From Protopterus annectens (lineage: Eukaryota > Chordata > Ceratodontiformes > Protopteridae), in assembly GCF_019279795.1 (NCBI RefSeq), contig NC_056743.1, positions 869,642,364 to 869,706,363 of the forward strand: a stretch of 64,000 nucleotides of DNA. The letters are read 5' to 3'. Positions 20,131 through 30,725 of the stretch are shown one piece after another. Within the stretch, counting starts at the first letter, position 1. Each line of letters starts with the position of its first letter. A program made the translations under genes and the position numbers. Under the pieces are notes generated by a model. That model did not search any database, was not told the origin of the DNA, and saw only the letters and a list, made by a program, of their open reading frames with translations.

Positions 20131-21276
20131 TCCTGCGCAGTGTGTCACAAATATCTCCATGGCACCTGCCTCAGACACCTTCCTTGCTGTCTCAGCAGGA
20201 GAACCAAATGCTGCACCCTCAGCTCCCAACATTGAACCTTGCAGCTTGGCTAATCACTTAAAGTCACCATTAGCATCCCTCAGCAAACCTGTGATGGATG
20301 TCATCTTGGAGGCGAGAAGACCTAGTACTAGAAAATCTTATGCTGACAAATGGAAAAGATTCTGTGCCTGGAACCAATCTTTAGGGATGAGCACAGCAGC
20401 GCCCAATTTACCTCAGATTTTGCAATACTTAACTGAGATGCTTCACAAGGGCCTGTCTTTTTCCTCTATTAAAATCCACGCTTCAGCTATTTCAGCTCAC
20501 TATAACACAGAACCACCCCTCTTTTCTCGTCCTCTGCTCAAGCGATATCTCAGACGGGCAAAGAACTTGAAACCACCCAGGAGAGCTCCTACCCCTGCCT
20601 GGGACCTTAACTTTGTTTTTCGAGCCAGCTGCTACTGCAGACTTAAAATTTCTTTCTTGGAGAGCAGCCTTCCTTTTAGAAATCACTTCAGCTAGAAGGA
20701 TATCTGAATTACAGACCCTTATGGCAGTGGAGCCTTTCATCATCTTTCATGCGGACAGGGTATCTTTGAGGACCAATCCATCCTTCATGCCCAAGGTGGT
20801 TTCCAGTGTGGCTCTTAATCAGTCCATTCATTTGCCAACCTTCTATCACAATCCACAGAACAAAGGGGAACAGATTCTGCATTCCTTGGACGTGCACAGA
20901 CAACTTAGATTCTACTTGGACACAACTACATTTCGAAGAAAATCTGAACAATTGCTAGTAGCATTTGCTGCTGGGGCAGAGGGGAAGGCAATTTCAAAAT
21001 AAACCATTTCTAAATGGATAAGCCATTGCATTCATTTCTGCTGTAAGCAATATGGAAAACCTATCCCCCAGGGGATCAGATCTCATTCCACCAGGGCTGC
21101 ATGTACTTCTGCAACCTTTCTCAGAGGTGTTCCTACCAGGGATATTCTAGAAGCTGCTACCTGGAGTTCTGTACATACTTTCACCAAGCATTACCATTTA
21201 CCAGTTTTCTTTAAATCAAGAGCTGGCTCTGCCACTGCTGTCTTGCAGGGCCTTATAGCTGGTCCTAATGCTTTAT
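20130..21276 (+). pseudogene. DIRS-3 tyrosine recombinase
   Basis: Core-binding part: RRPSTRKSYADKWKRFCAWN. A small deletion and frameshift near 20613 removes the residues joining FVFxxL to PFEPAATADLKF. The catalytic part then follows: EITSARRISEL (Arg), a TAA at 21001, RSHSTRAACTSATF (His-x-x-Arg), ATWSSVHTF and TKHYHLPVF with the Tyr retained. The protein would end LIAGPNAL at about 21276. Confidence 0.85.
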
Positions 21277-21299
21277 AAATTCCTCCTCCCAACCATAGC

Positions 21300-21425
21300 T
21301 TTGGGAATCTACCCAAATGTAATGACTGCAACAGTGAAACATGAAGAACATAGTACAGTTGTGTACACTTACCATAAATGTAGATGTTTGAGTGTATTCA
21401 CTGTTGCAGTCCTGGTTACCCTCCC
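21300..21425 (+). repeat. DIRS-3 internal complementary region
   Basis: Reverse complement of the left end (CAGTGAAACATGAAGAAC against 16223-16250) joined to the reverse complement of the right end (TACACTTACCATAAATGTAG against about 21745-21786). Confidence 0.82.
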
Positions 21426-21559
21426 TCCAGCCACCTGTTTTTCTCTGACTATACCTCTACTTTCTTTTACAATGCTTAAAAAGCCTTTTTGGTGAATTTG
21501 CTTTTGGTTGGAGGTATATTTTTGTGTTTTTAATTTTATTTGCTACCCATTTGGGGGAC

Positions 21560-21786
21560 ACCTGACATCTGGGGCAAGAAAAACTGATGTAATGGTATCA
21601 GCTGCATGTTTTATACCCCTGACGACCTGACGTCATGGAAGAAGGGACAGCAACTGACGCAGGACCCAATACATTTTTAATCAGGCCGACTGAGGGCAAC
21701 CTGCCAACAGATTACCCAAAAGTAATGACTGCAACAGTGAATACACTCGAACATCTATATTTATGATAAGTGTACACAACTGTACT
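21560..21786 (+). repeat. DIRS-3 right inverted terminal repeat
   Basis: Includes CTGACGTCATGGAAGAAGG and TGCCAACAGATTACCCAAA, complementary to the left end. It closes with a GTGTACACAACTGTAC end like that of DIRS-6. Confidence 0.8.
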
Positions 21787-22640
21787 TTTCTGTCCTTTCT
21801 CTGGTATCTAAACATGCTTTGAAGAGAGTGTATAATTGTGCAGATACTGTGTCTGGAGCCACTGCTACTGCTACAGTGTTGAGAAAGTTTGCTTGGGTAT
21901 GTTATCACAGGTTTGCTGATGCGGTAGAGATTGAAATCTTGGATTCAGCTTTACATAAAGAGGATTTGTTTGGCTCTTCTGTTACCCAGGTACTCAAACA
22001 TTTTCATGAAGGATGGAAATTAATTCAGAGAGTTTCTAAGATATTTCGTGTACCCCAATACAAGTCTTGTAGGTCTTCTCCCTCTTAATCCTGAAAAGGC
22101 AAAAAAAAAAAAAAAAAACAGTCCTCTTCTGGCAAAGTGCAGAAAGAGAGAAAGAGATGGCTGGAGGGCAGCAAAAATAAAAAAACAAAGGTCTTTTCAG
22201 ATAAAAAGGGTCAGCGGAACAGTGCAGAATGACTGTCAGGATTCCTTTCCCCAGTCAATATCTTATCAAGTCTGTCCCAAACGCTGACCCTCAACATCCT
22301 TCTTTGGAAAAATATTGTCTCAGACTCCTGGATGTTAAAAGTGATGCAGGAAGGCCAACCCTCCAAACCAGAATTTTTTTCCTGAGGTTCTTTGGTCTTT
22401 ACACACCCATGAAGCCATATTACCAGTGCCTTTAACTCAGTGGGTAAAAAGCTTCTATTCCATAATATTTCTGGTACCAAGGAAAGAGGCTTCATAGAGA
22501 CCAAGACTAGATCTTTCATTTCTAAATCTTTTTGTGAAAGTCCCAAAGTTCTAAATGTTGGCCTTACAGAACCTGTTACCTCTCAGTGTTCTTCCTGTTG
22601 ATCATTGTTGCAGTAATCTAATCTGTATAGGTTATATCCT
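21787..22640 (+). pseudogene. DIRS-8 gag end and RT N-terminus
   Basis: Resumes the gag interrupted at 16222: ATATATVLRKFAWVCYHRF and DSALHKEDLFGSSVTQVLKHF match the DIRS-3 gag end (GSVLRRHAWL, DAPLNQDRLFGNKAEEVLKK). Downstream, shifted frames give VSDSWMLKVMQEGQPS and FYSIIFLVPRKEAS with LDLSFLNLFVKVPKF, the RT N-terminal part. An A-run at 22100-22118 and many stops show strong decay. Confidence 0.7.
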
Positions 22641-22871
22641 GCCAAGGATATAACAGCCAGACAGCTTTGAAAGCTTCAGAGCACCTTCATGCACCCAACT
22701 GCCTGGCAGCTTGAGCTAAGATGACTAAATGACAAGCTTGGATACCAAGACTTCAGAAATTTACTACCACCAAAGAGTACACTCCTCTTTACTTGGCATA
22801 TAAGTTCCCTTTGGGGGGAAAACTTTCATTTTTTTTTATTAATACTTTTCTCTTGAGTAATTTTAAAACTA
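22641..22871 (+). other. Rearranged DIRS remnant
   Basis: Contains PLGGKLSFF (about 22808-22835), similar to PLGGKFAFF of the DIRS-6 RT start. This lies upstream of the preceding fragment in element order, so it is either rearranged or comes from a further DIRS copy. It ends at the DIRS-4 left end. Confidence 0.45.
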
Positions 22872-23030
22872 TGACATTTGATGTTACCGATTTCATTATT
22901 TATCACGACTGGGTCTTGGATCTGGCACTTTACAAACTAGATTCACGGCTCGAGCTCCTCCCCCTCAGATAATCCTATAATCCCTTACAGTCTTTTAACC
23001 CTCAGATCTTGTTTGCCATGTTTTGCAATG
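22872..23030 (+). repeat. DIRS-4 left inverted terminal repeat
   Basis: Complementary to 29360-29480: for example GGATCTGGCACTTTACAAAC faces GTTTGTAAAGTGCC-like sequence near 29410, and the AATCCTATAATCCCTT block faces AAGGGATTATGGGA near 29367. Confidence 0.8.
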
Positions 23031-23528
23031 GATGTGATTCCTGGCTCGCAGTGTTCTTCAGAGATTTTCCTTTGAATTCCGTACAGATAAGTGGTATATT
23101 TTTTGTTTTACTAGGTAGTTTAGATCTTTCTCTTCCTCCCCTCCCTGTTAGCTCACATCAGAGTTAGGCTTCTGTCTTTTCTAGCCCTTTTTTTTCCTTT
23201 CAGCACTTGGCACTTTTTTCTGTTATTCCCCTTCTGCTTTCAGCAGTTTCTTTCCCTTTACCAGTTTTTTAGGGCTATTGTTTTTTTGTGATCTGCGGAA
23301 TTTTCTTTTTTGACAGTTGTGTGTCTTAGTACAGGGTTTTGTTCTTTGTTGCTTGTCAAGTTTTGGTTTGGTAGTTAAGGGACGTCTTAGCACATGGCTT
23401 GATTCTCTGTCCTTTTGGTGTGTGCATGTGTGTGCTTGTGTGGATTGGACTGTGTCAGAGACAGACAAACCTACCGGAATTGAGAATCCCAGGCAATTGA
23501 CAGACAAGGGAAGCGCATTTATGCTTCA

Positions 23529-24124
23529 GTGATGTTTGGCCTGAGATCCCTAAATTACCTGGCGCATTTTACATGCCTCCAAAGAGATCTGGTTTCTGAA
23601 CTGACCGAATCCCTTTCAGAGTCGATGCCGGCAGACAGCCTAAAGAAGGTATCTCCCAAGCTCACCACTCTTTTGTCTATTGCCAATTTCTCGATGAGGT
23701 TGATCTCCGGTGCAGCGGGGGGGTACCTCTTGAGCGGCTGGTGCCAGCATTGTCTTGAGGCATCATACTTGGATGTGGTTATTTGAGTTCATGGAAACCC
23801 TTCAAAGCATCTTTTACTAATGCCCCTTTCGATGGTTCCTCCCTCTTTGGACCATCAGTCAAAGAAACCTTAAATGGCAGTGAGCAGGTGGATAAGACAC
23901 TGTTGGCAGTCAGGATCAAGCTTTCTACACGCCAGAGGTCATTATCCAAAAAACAGCGGAGAAGTAAGAAATTCTGGTTCCGCAAGTCGCAAGGTTCCTT
24001 CCAAGATGTTCCAGAGGATTCCTATTCCAGTGGCAGGGGAAGGGGATTCAATGGTGGATGCCGCCTTAGAGACAGAGGGGGGGGTGGTCTGCAAAAATCA
24101 GGGCTCCAGGGAACCCTTCTCTGA
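23529..24124 (+). pseudogene. DIRS-4 gag, C-terminal part
   Basis: Two frame pieces: LNYLAHFTCLQRDLVSELTES (23529-23786), then WKPFKASFTNAPFDGSSLFG and GSEQVDKTLLAVR with a basic tail (SLSKKQRRSKKFWFRKS) and an Arg/Gly-rich end. The DIRS-5 gag at 36612-37131 has the same order (VNYLACMTHFQRDVTKVLTKS; YFKASFINSPFDGATLF), which defines the family. The N-terminal Cys/His motif was not found. Confidence 0.75.
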
Positions 24125-24149
24125 GAAGCCCTTTCAGCATCCCTGAGGC

Positions 24150-25130
24150 ATTGCCCGGCTGTCCTGCCCTGGAGGCAGTCAATGGTCATTTTTCTTTGCA
24201 CCCAAGTGCCTGGGCATCTATAATAATCAATCAGTGGGTGCTCAAGATTATATCCAAGGGTCATTACATTCCCTTTTCCCATCGTCCTCCAAAGTCCAAG
24301 AAGGTTCTCACCGACGTACCACCCAGTCAGAGAGAACTGGCTCAGAGAGAAGTTTTGGCACTTCTAGAAAAAAGAGCCGTCCAGAAGGTCCCAGCAGGAC
24401 AAAGAGGATCCGGAACTTATTTTCACTTCTTTTTATGCCAAAAAAGACTGGGGACCTGTGTCCGATTTTGTACCTCAGCAGACTGAACTTGTTGGTCAAG
24501 AAGTTGAAGTTCTGGATGGTCACTGTTCAGTCCATCCTGCCACTGCTACAGAAGGACAAATGGATGTGCTCTGTAGACCTCCAGAATGCCTACTATCATA
24601 TGAAAATAGACAAGTGCTCCAGGAAGCTTCCAGATCCGAGCCAGTCATTTTCAGTTCAGAGCCCTAACATTTGGACTCACCACAGCCCCCAGGGTGTTTA
24701 CCAAATGCTTAGCGGTCGTAGCAGCTCATCTGAGCCATCAGGGATTTCAAGTCTTTCCATACCTGGACAATTGGCTCCTCACAGCTCCCACGCGTGGTAT
24801 CTGCATGCAGTATCGCTTGAAAATCTTCAAAATGCTAGGGATTACCATCAACTTGGCAATGTCGAAGCTGTCTCTGATGCATAGCCTAGACTTCATTGGG
24901 ACCCATCTCAATACGCTAACAGATATTGCAGCATTGCCTCCCCACAGAGTGGATTTGATCAAGCAACCTGTCAGGGCCATCTTGGAGGTTCTGTTGCCAC
25001 AGGCACATCTCATTCTCAGAGCACTGGGGTCCATGTCAGCAGCTGTTCTCTTCATTCTACTACCTAGACTCTACATGCGGGTGCTTCATTGGATGCTAGT
25101 GGTGCAGTGGTCTGTTCTGTCTCATCCAGT
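24150..25130 (+). pseudogene. DIRS-4 reverse transcriptase
   Basis: In order across three frames: WVLKIISKGHYIPF, FLMPKKTGDL, SVDLQNAYYHMKI (first Asp kept), then FGLTTAPRVFTKCLAV and YLDNWLLTAPT (second Asp of YLDD is Asn), LDFIGTHLNT and LRALGSMSAAVLFILLPRLY. The frameshift near 24620-24690 falls between the DLQNAYYH and APRVFTK motifs. Confidence 0.85.
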
Positions 25131-25810
25131 TCTAGAGATGAGGGTAGTTCTCCTCACATTGCAAGCCTTTCAAGATTGCCTTCCTCTGGGAATGGTGACG
25201 ATTCATGCAGACAACATGTTCGTGGTCTTGTATGTCAATAAGCAGGAGGGAACACAATCATACCCATTATGCAGAGAGGCCATGAGAGTGTGGGAATAGG
25301 CGATCTCCTCCATTCGCTTTCTCCTTGCAACTCACACACACGGTAGTCCAGTGTCTTGGCACACAAGCTCAGCAGGTCTGTCTTGACTCTGCATGAGTGG
25401 TCACTCAATCCGTCAGTGGCATCTGAGATTTTCTTCTGTTGAGGCCAACTTTGCTGTGATCTTTTTGCATCTCCAATGAACAACAAATGCAGCAGGCACT
25501 TTGCCCTGATTCCCCCAGAGTGGCATTCCCTGAGGGACATTCTTGTACATGATTGGCCTCTGGGGCTACGCATACCCCCCTTCCGTTGATCCCCAAAGTA
25601 CTTCAGAAAGCCCTCAGACTGAAGAGTTTCATGATACTTATTGCCCCTTTCTGTCCTCATCAGGTGTGGTTCCCCATCCTCAGGTCTCATCTCAAGTATC
25701 CTCCCTGGATACTGGATCCCGTTCCAGATCTCATCTCTCACCCGGCAGAACAACTGCTCAATCTACGGTCACTTCGGCTGACCAGATGCTTTCTCCACTT
25801 CCTGTGATAG
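25130..25810 (+). pseudogene. DIRS-4 RNase H and methyltransferase-like region
   Basis: The RT connection jumps directly to LEMRVVLLTLQAFQDCL, so the first part of RNase H (the TTDAS motif) has been deleted. IHADNMFVVLYVNKQEGTQSYPL (third Asp kept) follows. A TAG at about 25298 (VWE then stop) and frameshifts come next. The methyltransferase-like block is read as CCDLFASPMNNKCSRH, then PLPLIPKVLQKAL and LIAPFCPHQVWFP. Confidence 0.78.
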
Positions 25811-26205
25811 TAACACAGTTCAGGCTGACTTCTCCCATCAGAAAAATTATATTACCCTCACAGAAGCCTTCTACTCAAAATGTATACAGAAGTAAGTGGA
25901 AATGTTTTTATTTTTGGGCTGCAGAATGGAATCTTGACCCTTTTTCAGTTCCTATACCAGATATTCTTCTCTTCTTATCATCCCTTTTTCATGAAGGGAC
26001 TAGCTTCTCAACTATCAATCTGCAGTTGGCAGCCATTTCTAATTTTCATGTCAATACTGGACTGACTTTTTCCTCTAGATTATGTAAGGCCTTCTTGAAT
26101 GGGGTCTTTCTTCCCAGGCCTCCAGTCAAAGATCCCACCCCTCCTTGGGATCTGATCTTGATGCTCCACTCTCTCAGAGTCCTTTCGAGCCTCCTCATTC
26201 ATGCA
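25780..26205 (+). pseudogene. DIRS-4 tyrosine recombinase, N-terminal part
   Basis: Core-binding domain: SQKPSTQNVYRSKWKCFYFW, LFHEGTSFSTINLQLAAISNF and LCKAFLNGVFLPRPPVKDPTPPWDL. It runs to PFEPPHS, where RTE-1 interrupts it. Confidence 0.85.
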
Positions 26206-27685
26206 TAGGGTGACGTACAAGAGTGGAGGAAGATGCTCACAAGTTGATTATATACTATGTAGGAGGGCCAGTCTTAAGGAGATTGGAGACTGTAAAGTGG
26301 TGGCAGGGGAAAGTGTAGTTAAGCAGCATAGATTGGTGGTATGTAGAATGACGTTGGTGATCAAGAAGAGGAGGAGGAATGTGAAAGCTGTGCCAAGGAT
26401 TAAATGGTGGAAGTTAAAAAAGGGTGATTGTGAAGTGGAGTTTAGGGAAGAGTTAAGACAGGCACTGGGAGGCAGTGGAGAGTTACCGAATAGCTGGGTA
26501 ACTACAGCAGAACTAGTAAGGGTGACTGCTAGAAAGGTGCTTGGTGTGACATCTGGACAGAGGAAGGAGGACAAGGAGACCTGGTGGTGGAATGAGGAAG
26601 TACAGGAGAGTATACAGAGGAAGAGGCTGGCGAAGAAGAAGTGGGATTGTCAAAGAGATGAAGAAAGTAGACATGAGTATAAGGAGATGAGGCGCATGGC
26701 AAAGAGAGAGGTGGCGAAAGCTAAGGATAGGGCATATGGAGAGTTGTACAAGAGATTGGACACTAAAGAGGGAGAAAAGGACCTGTACCGATTAGCTAGA
26801 CAGAGGGACAGAGCTGGGAAAGATGTGCAGCATGTAAGGGTGATAAAGGATAGTGAGGGAAAGGTACTCACAAGAGAGGAGAGTGTGTTGAGTAGATGGA
26901 AAGAGTATTTTGAGAGGCTGATGAATGAAGAGAATGAGAGAGAGAGAAGGTTGGATGATGTGGGGATAGTGAATCAGGAAGTGAAACAGATTAGCAAGGA
27001 GGAAGTAAGGGCAGCTATGAAGAGGATGAAAAATGGAAAGGCTGTTGGCCTTGATGACATACCATTGGAAGCATGGAGGTGCTTAGGAGAAATGGCAGTG
27101 GAATTTCTAACTAGATTGTTTAATGAAATTTTGGAAAGTCAGAGGATGCCTGAGGAGTGGAGAAAAAGTGTTTTGGTACCTATCTTTAAGAATAAGGGTG
27201 ATGTGCAGAGCTGCAGTAACTACAGAGGGATAAAACTGATTAGTCACAGCTTGAAGTTATGGGAAAGAGTAGTGGAAGCAAGGTTAAGAAGGGAGGTGAT
27301 GATTAGTGATCAGCAGTATGGTTTCATGCCAGGAAAGAGCACTACAGATGCAATGTTTGCTCTGAGAGTGTTGATGGAGAAATACAGAGAAGGTCAGAAG
27401 GAGTTGCATTGTGTCTTTGTAGACTTGGAGAAAGCATATGACAGGGTGCCTAGAGAAGAGTTGTGGTATTGTATGAGGAAGTCGGGAGTGGCAGAGAAGT
27501 GCGTAAGAGTGGTACAGGATATGTACGAGGGTAGTGTGACAGTGGTGAGGACTGCAGTGGGAGTGACAGATCCGTTTAAGGTGGAGGTGGGATTACATCA
27601 AGGATCAGCTCTGAGTCCTTTCTTATTTGCAGTGGTGATGGACAGGTTGACAGATGAGATCAGACAGGAGGCCCGTGGACTATGA
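26206..27685 (+). CDS. RTE-1 endonuclease end and reverse transcriptase
   Basis: Nearly 500 open codons. Residues 1-50 are the endonuclease C-terminus ([15 protein letters not shown]). A charged linker follows, then [63 protein letters not shown] (first Asp) and [16 protein letters not shown]. The frame runs off at 27685, just before the FADD box, because of a frameshift. Codon use is strongly purine-rich on the sense strand, unlike the DIRS genes around it. Confidence 0.9.
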
Positions 27686-27858
27686 TGTTTGCAGATGACA
27701 TTGTGATCTGTAGTGAGAGTAGGAATCAGGTTGAGGAGACTCTGGAGAGGTGGAGATATGCTCTAGAGAGCAGAGGAATGAGGGTCAGCAGGGCTAAGAC
27801 AGAATATATGTGTGTAAATGAGAGGGAGGGTAGAGGAATGGTGAGGATGCAGGAGTAG
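27686..27858 (+). pseudogene. RTE-1 RT palm after frameshift
   Basis: Reads [16 protein letters not shown], with the FADD catalytic pair intact, then LERWRYALESRGMRVSRAKTEYM. It ends in a TAG at about 27858. A one-base change between 27675 and 27690 separates it from the previous ORF. Confidence 0.85.
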
Positions 27859-27860
27859 AG

Positions 27861-28441
27861 TTGGTAAAGGTGGACGAGTTTAAGTACTTGGGATCAACAG
27901 TTCAGAGTAATGGTGAATGTGGAAGAGAGGTGAAGAAGAGAGTACAGGCTGGGTGGAATGGGTGGAGAAGAGTGTCAGGAGTGATTTGTGACAGACGGGT
28001 ATCCGTAAGAGTGAAAGGGAAGGTCTACAAGAGTGTAGTGAGACCAGCTATGTTATATGGGTTGGAGACAGTGGCATTGACAAAAGGCAGGAGTCAGAGC
28101 TGGATGTGGCAGAGTTAAAGATGTTAAGATTTGCAATCGGTGTGACTAGGATGGATAGGATTAGGAATCGGTATATTAGAGGGTCAGCTCATGTTGGACA
28201 GTTTGGAGACAAAGCAAGAGAGACGAGATTGCGTTGGTTTGGACATGTGCTGAGGAGGGATGATGGGTATATTGGGAAAAAGATGCTAAGGATGGAGCTG
28301 CCAGGTAAGAGGAATAGAGGAAGGCCTAAGATAAGGTTTATGGACGTGGTGAGAGAGGACATGCAGGCGGTTGGTGTGACAGAGCAAGATGCAGAGGATA
28401 GGAAGAAATGGAAAGAGATGATCCGCTGTGGTGACCCCTAA
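27861..28441 (+). pseudogene. RTE-1 thumb and C-terminal domain
   Basis: Two overlapping frames: VDEFKYLGSTVQSNGE with SVVRPAMLYGLETVALT, then, after a shift near 28106, ELKMLRFAIGVTRMDRIRN, RLRWFGHVLRRD and GRPKIRFMDVVREDMQ. It ends at the TAA at 28441. This is the standard RTE C-terminus. A GCGDP-like ending merges into the 3' UTR. Confidence 0.88.
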
Positions 28442-28465
28442 CGGGAAAAGCCGAAAGAGAATTAT

Positions 28466-29052
28466 GATTACTTCAGCCAAGAGGTTTTCTGAATTACAAG
28501 CTTTATCTTCTAAACTAACATGTATTGTTTTTTCATAAGGACAGAGTGATTTTGTGAACTAACCCCTCTTTTATGCCTAAGATAGCTACTGAAAAAAATC
28601 TCAACCAGGATATCCAGTTACCTGTCTACTTTCTTAATCATTCAAGTAAGGACAAATATCTCCTCCATACCTTGGATGTACATCGACAGTTGAGATTTTA
28701 TTTACACAGGACTAAACCCTTCAGGAAATCTGACCTGTTATTCATAACCTTCTCCTTTCAACAGAAGTGGCCAAGCTTTTTCTAAAATGACAATTTGTAA
28801 ATGGAATTCTAATTGCATTTTCCTGGTTTACTGTCTTAGGAAGGTGGAGTTGCCTTGTCCACCTAAGGCGCATTCTCTTAGGTCAGTTGCTACCTCTTCA
28901 GTCTTCTCTGGTAGGATGTCCTTAGATGAGATTTGTGCTGTGGCCAGTTGGGCCACCCCCTCACACTTTTGTTGCTCATTATAAATTAGATATGGTCTCC
29001 AGAAGCAGAGCATCCTTTGGTTCCACAGTGCTCAGGCATGTCCTTCCTTAGG
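28466..29052 (+). pseudogene. DIRS-4 tyrosine recombinase, catalytic part
   Basis: Resumes at ITSAKRFSELQAL (first catalytic Arg region, now AKR). A frameshift near 28530 follows, then NHSSKDKYLLHTLDVHRQLRFYLHRTK. The HSLRSVATSSVF box comes next; sisters have HSTR, and the Arg is kept. AVASWATPSHF and, after a frameshift near 28975, a degraded HYKLD (CTCATTATAAATTAGATATG). Tyr is coded by TAT at about 28980. Confidence 0.8.
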
Positions 29053-29069
29053 GCTGCCCAGTGTTCTTT

Positions 29070-29195
29070 ATAGCTGGGGATTCTGACCCAATCATGATGA
29101 ATAATGAAATGGATAACATCAGATCGGTAGTTATGCACTTACCATAACTTGGTATCTGTGTATCCTGTTTCATTATTCATCACTTCCCACCCTCC
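29070..29195 (+). repeat. DIRS-4 internal complementary region
   Basis: Carries the reverse complement of the left end and of the right end around GTTATG-N7-CATAAC at 29130-29148. Confidence 0.82.
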
Positions 29196-29349
29196 TTCCC
29201 CCTTCCATGTTTCTGGAGGTTCGGGAGAGGCTGGAGTCTCGGGCTCTTGAGCTACTGCCTCTAGCAGTGATAATGATACTATTATCTATGTGTAGTTGGA
29301 TATTTATGTTTTCTAGTATTTTTCTTCTTTTGTCAGAAAACTCAGTCAG

Positions 29350-29512
29350 AGGATTAGAAGATAGAAAGGGATTATGGGAGATGGGAGGAGTTCAAGCCTT
29401 AAATCTAGTCTGTAAAGTGCCGGATTGGATCCAACACTGGATCCAAGACCCAGTCATGATGAATAATGAAATAGGTTAGCACAGATACCAAGTTATATTA
29501 AGCACATAACTA
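29350..29512 (+). repeat. DIRS-4 right inverted terminal repeat
   Basis: Complementary to 22872-23030. The terminal palindrome is decayed to GTTATATTAAGCACATAAC at 29492-29510. Confidence 0.8.
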
Positions 29513-29814
29513 TTGTTTGTGTTTTAATGGACTGCACTGACATTGAACTGTACTTTTAATCAGGAGCGCTCTTTTCCTGTCAGTTTAAAAGTTGTCTAAA
29601 GTAAGTTTAAACCTTTTTTTCTGTGTAGAAATGGTTTATTTTACTTTGAGGGGCTGGCAAAGTGATTTAAAGTATTTTTGTTTACTGTTTGCATTTGCAA
29701 AAAGTGATTTTAAGTACTTTTGCTTTTTACTGGCATTTACTGCTTGCTTTCCCTGGAAAGAAGCACCATTATTGGCTTGACTATGTAGCAATCTGTTCAT
29801 CCCACAGTCCGTCC

Positions 29815-30040
29815 TTTTTCCAGCCACAAAAACAAAAAGTTAAGAAAACAGCCTTTGTCATCTCAGCAGGCTAGCAGTTTGCCTAAGTTGCAGGTGGGTG
29901 GCATTGCTGTGACCAATTAGTTGTACCTTAAAAACTCATATTTTACCCTGGATCCCTCTGGTGTTGCACCTACATCCACTATGGACCTGGGATTAACTAC
30001 ATCCTCTGTTGCTGTTGGGGTCTTCTCATTTGGCAAGGGA
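29815..30040 (+). pseudogene. DIRS-9 gag, beginning, before PLE-1
   Basis: Heavily mutated sequence with PQKQKVKKTAFVISAG, comparable with PRKKTVTRES near 12750 in DIRS-8. Its last 32 bases (30009-30040) are repeated exactly after PLE-1 at 31336-31367, where gag continues. Confidence 0.55.
30009..30040 (+). repeat. Target-site duplication of PLE-1, left copy
   Basis: 32 bases beginning TTGCTGTTGGGGTCTTCTCA, identical to 31336-31367. Confidence 0.85.
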
Positions 30041-30725
30041 TTTTTTCCTATATTGGGACAAGCCATTTCCACCACTCCTGGTACTCTAACAAACATTATT
30101 AATAACAGACAAGATACTTATGTATTGGATTATAATGGAGATTCAAATGTTATTAAGAACGTGGTTGGCAGGGAATGGAAAAAATTTCTTGAATTTACAG
30201 ATTTGGAACCCTTACGAAATACTCCATTAACATTCACCTATAGAAGGGATTTAAATTTTAAAAATATCTTTGAAAATAAAAGTAGAAACAAAAGCCGAGC
30301 AAGGGTAGGCACTTTTAAATGTGGGTCCTGTTCTCAGTGTTGTTATTTGTTTAATGGATCCAAGTTGGATTTGACTAGTAGAAACAGAACACTGCACAGT
30401 GATTGTTTTGCCAATTGTCATACAAATGGATTAGTGTAGCTTGCTTTATGTAAATTATGTTGTTCCTTTTACGTCGGTAAGACTGAAAGGAAACTGAAAG
30501 CACGTATTTATGAACACTGTTACGAAATTAGCAAACAAAATCACACAATTGCATTATATCGTCATAAAATTATTTGTCAAGAGGCTACTTATTTATTTTT
30601 TGTATTAGAAGTAGTTGACAAAGATACCAGGGGGGGTATGTGGGAAGCTTGGTTAGAATACCGAGAACTTTTCTGGCAAATCATCTTGGATGCAACTACC
30701 CCCCCCCCCCCCCCCTGGATTAAAT
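30041..30725 (+). pseudogene. PLE-1 GIY-YIG endonuclease region
   Basis: The reading frame contains NVIKNVVGREWKKFLEF and FKCGSCSQCCYLFNGSKLD (two Cys pairs, as in Penelope linkers; PLE-2 has FKCGNCNFCRFILEG). After a TAG at 30437 it continues LALCKLCCSFYVGKTERKLK, ARIYEH and ALYRHKIICQEA. This is the GIY-YIG core with FYVGKT, Arg and the EH pair. It ends LDATTP beside a C-run at 30700. The stop falls in the first Tyr of the GIY motif (GLVY in family members). Confidence 0.82.

Larger units (their letters stand above)
16223..21786 (+). mobile_element. DIRS-3: full-length but decayed DIRS-like element
   Basis: About 5.6 kb, same family as DIRS-6. Its left end (16223-16420) and right end (21580-21786) are inverted repeats sharing the blocks GCCCTCAGTCGGCCTGA and GGGTCCTGC. 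Gag, RT-RNase H, methyltransferase-like and recombinase genes follow in order, all with stops and frameshifts. An ICR lies at 21300-21425. The insertion lies inside the DIRS-8 gag, with no visible target duplication. Confidence 0.9.
12690..22640 (+). mobile_element. DIRS-8: old DIRS gag/RT fragments split by later insertions
   Basis: Three collinear pieces are homologous to DIRS-9: a gag front part (12690-13440), a gag middle (15840-16222), and a gag end plus RT start (21787-22640). They are separated by a repeat block (13441-15839) and by DIRS-3. The two gag pieces flanking DIRS-3 match consecutive parts of the DIRS-3 and DIRS-6 gag, so DIRS-3 inserted into this gene. RNase H and recombinase parts were not found. 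The left boundary is uncertain. Confidence 0.65.
26206..28465 (+). mobile_element. RTE-1: 5'-truncated RTE-type LINE inside the DIRS-4 recombinase gene
   Basis: A GA-rich coding strand starts in the endonuclease C-terminus and runs through RT to a 3' end reading CGCTGTGGTGACCCCTAACG, a very common RTE-like 3' end in fish and amphibians. It ends in GAAAGAGAATTATG just before DIRS-4 resumes. The flanking DIRS sequence is missing about 50 bases relative to sister copies. Confidence 0.9.
22872..29512 (+). mobile_element. DIRS-4: DIRS-like element split by RTE-1
   Basis: Left end 22872-23030, gag pieces, RT, RNase H/methyltransferase-like region, recombinase cut by RTE-1, ICR and right ITR. Without RTE-1 it is about 4.4 kb. 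The left end (TTCATTATTTATCACGACTG) is complementary to both the ICR and the right end, which share CATGATGAATAATGAAAT. Related to DIRS-2 and DIRS-5 by protein. Confidence 0.88.

Noticed and set aside
26248-26871. Minus-strand frames rich in Leu/Ser/Thr opposite RTE-1
   Set aside because: Antisense of a purine-rich RT coding strand; the plus strand has full RTE motifs.
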